Shown: piece after piece, positions 62,341 through 64,000 of the stretch
Position numbering within the stretch: the first letter of the stretch is position 1
Layout: the number at the start of each line of letters is the position of its first letter
Assembly (NCBI GenBank): GCA_027486345.1
Contig: JAIXPH010000052.1
Location: forward strand, 62,001-126,000
DNA length: 64,000 nucleotides
Reading direction: 5' to 3'
From: Paracoccaceae bacterium
GTDB lineage: Bacteria > Pseudomonadota > Alphaproteobacteria > Rhodobacterales > Rhodobacteraceae
Position numbers and translations under genes: made by a program
Notes under the pieces: generated by a model
What the model saw: only the letters and a program-made list of their open reading frames with translations
Database searches by the model: none
What the model was told of the DNA's origin: nothing

Positions 62341-63105
62341 ATGCCCGCCCCTGAAAATACCCTCAAACGCCGCCTGCTGGCGGGCGAGACCCTGCACGGC
62401 ATCTGGCTGGGCATGGCAGACCCCTATGCGGCCGAAATGGCCGCGACAGCGGGGTTCGACTGGCTGCTGATCGACGGGGAGCATGCGCCCAATGATCTGC
62501 GCTCGCTTTCGGCGCAACTGGCGGTCATCGCGCCCTCTGCCTCGGCCCCGGTCGTGCGGTTGCCCGATGGTGATGCGGTCAAGATCAAGCAGGCGCTGGA
62601 CATCGGCGCGCAGACCCTGCTGATCCCGATGGTGGAGAGCGCCGAACAGGCCGCGCGTCTGGTGCGCGCCACCCGCTATCCGCCGCAAGGCTTTCGCGGC
62701 GTGGGCTCCAGCCTCGCCCGCGCCTCGCGCTTTTCGGCGATCCCGGATTACCTGACCACCGCGAATGACCAGATCTGCCTGATGGTGCAGGTCGAAAGCC
62801 GGGCCGGTCTGGCGGCTTTGGAGGACATTCTGGCGGTGGACGGCGTGGACGGGGTGTTCATCGGTCCCTCGGACCTTGCCGCCGACATGGGCCATCTGGG
62901 CAACACCGCCCTGCCCGCCCTGCGCGCGGCGGTCTATGACGCCCTGACCCGCATCCGCGCGGCGGGCAAGATTGCGGGCGTTCTGGCGACAGAGCCGGAG
63001 TTCATCGACGGCTGCAAGGCCGCTGGCGCGAACTTCGTCGGCGTCGGCATCGACGTGCTGGCCTTTGCCGTCGCGCTGCGGGGGCTTGCGGCCCGCTGGC
63101 GCTAG
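62341..63105 (+). CDS. HpcH/HpaI-family aldolase
   Basis: A 254-residue class II aldolase of the HpaI/GarL family: LHGIWLGMADPYAAE near 19-33, LLIDGEHAPND near 42-52, VRLPDGD near 70-76, and the QVESRAGLAALEDI and FIGPSDLAADMG metal-site segments. Family members cleave 4-hydroxy-2-oxo acids to pyruvate and an aldehyde. It may take the product of sugar-acid or aromatic catabolism, but it is far from the left-hand dehydratase genes. ATG 62341 is chosen by homology. Confidence 0.92.
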   Translation: MPAPENTLKRRLLAGETLHGIWLGMADPYAAEMAATAGFDWLLIDGEHAPNDLRSLSAQLAVIAPSASAPVVRLPDGDAVKIKQALDIGAQTLLIPMVESAEQAARLVRATRYPPQGFRGVGSSLARASRFSAIPDYLTTANDQICLMVQVESRAGLAALEDILAVDGVDGVFIGPSDLAADMGHLGNTALPALRAAVYDALTRIRAAGKIAGVLATEPEFIDGCKAAGANFVGVGIDVLAFAVALRGLAARWR

Positions 63106-63112
63106 GCAGGGG

Positions 63113-64000
63113 TCAGAAGCCGCCCGCCATGGCCAAGAGCGGCAACATAATCGCCGCCAGCCCCAGCGCCATGCCCGACCCGGCAAAGCCCGCCTCGTCC
63201 ATCTGGGACAGATCATCCTCATCATCGTTCAGATCATCGTCGTCCATGGGCTGAAAATCCACGGCGGGCAGGTCGCCGTAAGCATCCATCAGCATCGGCC
63301 CGGCATGCACCCCGTCAAGGTCCACCGCAGGACCATCGGCAAAGCCCGCAATCTCTTGGGCGCCGGCATCGGTCTTGGCAAAGCTCAGGCGGATCACCTC
63401 ATGCGGGTCGTCAAGTTGGACGGTCAACTGGCCATCCTGAATGGTCGGCACCACGGCCGCGCGGACCCCAAGGGCGAAACTGCGGCTTTCCGGGGTCTCA
63501 TCCACATGCGGATTGTCCGGGATGCCAAAGCGGGCCATCCAATCCTCGGGCACGGCAGCGGTCAGGCTGTCGGCCCAGACCGTGTGATAGGTGCTGCCCA
63601 GCCCGGCGATATCCAAGGCCAGCTTGCCCGGTGCCTTGCCCGAGGCGGACAGGAACACCACCAGCTTGTCGTCATTCTCATAGCCATAGACCCAGGTGTC
63701 ATCCTGCGCGTCATTGGTCAGGCTGGTCTTGAGCAGATGCGTGCCATCGACGCTTTCGGCCAGCATGTCCAGCATGTCCTGCCCGACGAACTTGACCGGC
63801 GCGCCGTTGGCATCGGTCGAGGTCAGCCGCGCGACATGCTGCATGTCGCTGCCATAAGTGCCCGCCGCGCCCATGCCTTCGGCCCCGTATTCGGCCATCA
63901 TCTCCAAGAGGACGCGGGGATGTTCGGCCCCGTAATCATAGCGCTCCAGGCGGGTCTGATAGAACGCCTCGAAGGCGTCATCGGTGCGTCCGGCCAGATC
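63113..64000 (-). CDS. Unrecognised protein, 5' part beyond window edge
   Basis: The open frame runs off the right edge; 295 codons are visible. I do not recognise a family. The visible part has short beta-rich stretches with Asp/Asn, an acidic Asp-rich segment near the end (DDDDLNDDEDDL), and a final hydrophobic segment GMALGLAAIMLPLLAMAGGF. The mix of extracellular-type composition and a C-terminal hydrophobic helix suggests a surface or secreted protein, maybe sorted by its C-terminus. The stop is 7 bp from the end of the convergent aldolase gene. Confidence 0.6.
   Translation of the reverse strand, partial: DLAGRTDDAFEAFYQTRLERYDYGAEHPRVLLEMMAEYGAEGMGAAGTYGSDMQHVARLTSTDANGAPVKFVGQDMLDMLAESVDGTHLLKTSLTNDAQDDTWVYGYENDDKLVVFLSASGKAPGKLALDIAGLGSTYHTVWADSLTAAVPEDWMARFGIPDNPHVDETPESRSFALGVRAAVVPTIQDGQLTVQLDDPHEVIRLSFAKTDAGAQEIAGFADGPAVDLDGVHAGPMLMDAYGDLPAVDFQPMDDDDLNDDEDDLSQMDEAGFAGSGMALGLAAIMLPLLAMAGGF

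Overview
The window is the photosynthesis gene cluster of a purple, GC-rich alphaproteobacterium of the family Rhodobacteraceae, with flanking accessory genes on both sides. The reaction-centre operon ends in pufX, not pufC. pufQ, a spheroidene-type carotenoid set (crtA, I, B, tspO, C, D, E, F), hemA and cytochrome c2 all lie in the same cluster. Together these point to the Rhodobacter / Rhodobaca / Roseinatronobacter side of the family; the genus cannot be fixed from this sequence alone.

Layout. (1) 1-10037 is accessory metabolism. A leftward SDR / UxaA-family dehydratase / SDR set (1-2561) looks like a deoxy-sugar or sugar-acid pathway. A second leftward set (2683-7467) encodes aldehyde dehydrogenase, luciferase-type monooxygenase, flavin reductase, alpha/beta hydrolase and a DUF1185 protein. 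It diverges from a GntR regulator with a DUF1330 and a carboxymuconolactone-decarboxylase-like gene, and an iron alcohol dehydrogenase follows. (2) 10122-23059 is the leftward superoperon crtE-crtF-bchC-X-Y-Z-pufQ-B-A-L-M-X-dxs, ending in a PAS-like cysteine protein. (3) 23178-29725 holds the other carotenoid genes. (4) 28991-33331 is crtA-bchI-D-O, rightward. (5) 33328-41924 is leftward: bchG-MFS-bchP-idi, bchE-bchJ, and ppaA/ppsR. (6) 42270-56625 is rightward: bchF-N-B-H-L-M-lhaA-puhA-B-C-orf-acsF-puhE. It is followed by hemA and cycA (to 58373). (7) 58503-64000 holds an Lrp-type regulator, a DMSP-lyase-like cupin, two response regulators, an FMN riboswitch with ribH, an HpaI-type aldolase and a truncated unknown gene.

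How it works together. HemA makes 5-aminolevulinate. BchI/D/H insert Mg and BchM methylates. Either AcsF (O2-dependent) or BchE (O2-independent) closes ring E. BchL/N/B and BchX/Y/Z are two nitrogenase-like reductases, BchF and BchC modify side chains, and BchG and BchP attach and reduce the tail. Dxs, Idi and CrtE supply isoprenoids. PufL/M and PuhA form the reaction centre, PufA/B form LH1, and LhaA, PuhB, PuhC and PuhE are assembly factors. Cytochrome c2 returns electrons. Nine TGT-N12-ACA motifs, the known PpsR/CrtJ operator, lie in front of bchC, crtD/crtE, crtI/crtA, bchG, bchE and ppaA/bchF. PpsR and its B12-dependent antirepressor PpaA are encoded inside the cluster. An FNR-like box precedes bchE.

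Items most worth a second look: a 23-codon ORF that exactly bridges bchX and bchY; conserved protein sequence upstream of any standard start codon in both crtA and crtC; tandem perfect palindromes between bchY and bchZ; two strong hairpins between acsF and puhE; and the uncharacterised Rut-like flavin monooxygenase cluster on the left.
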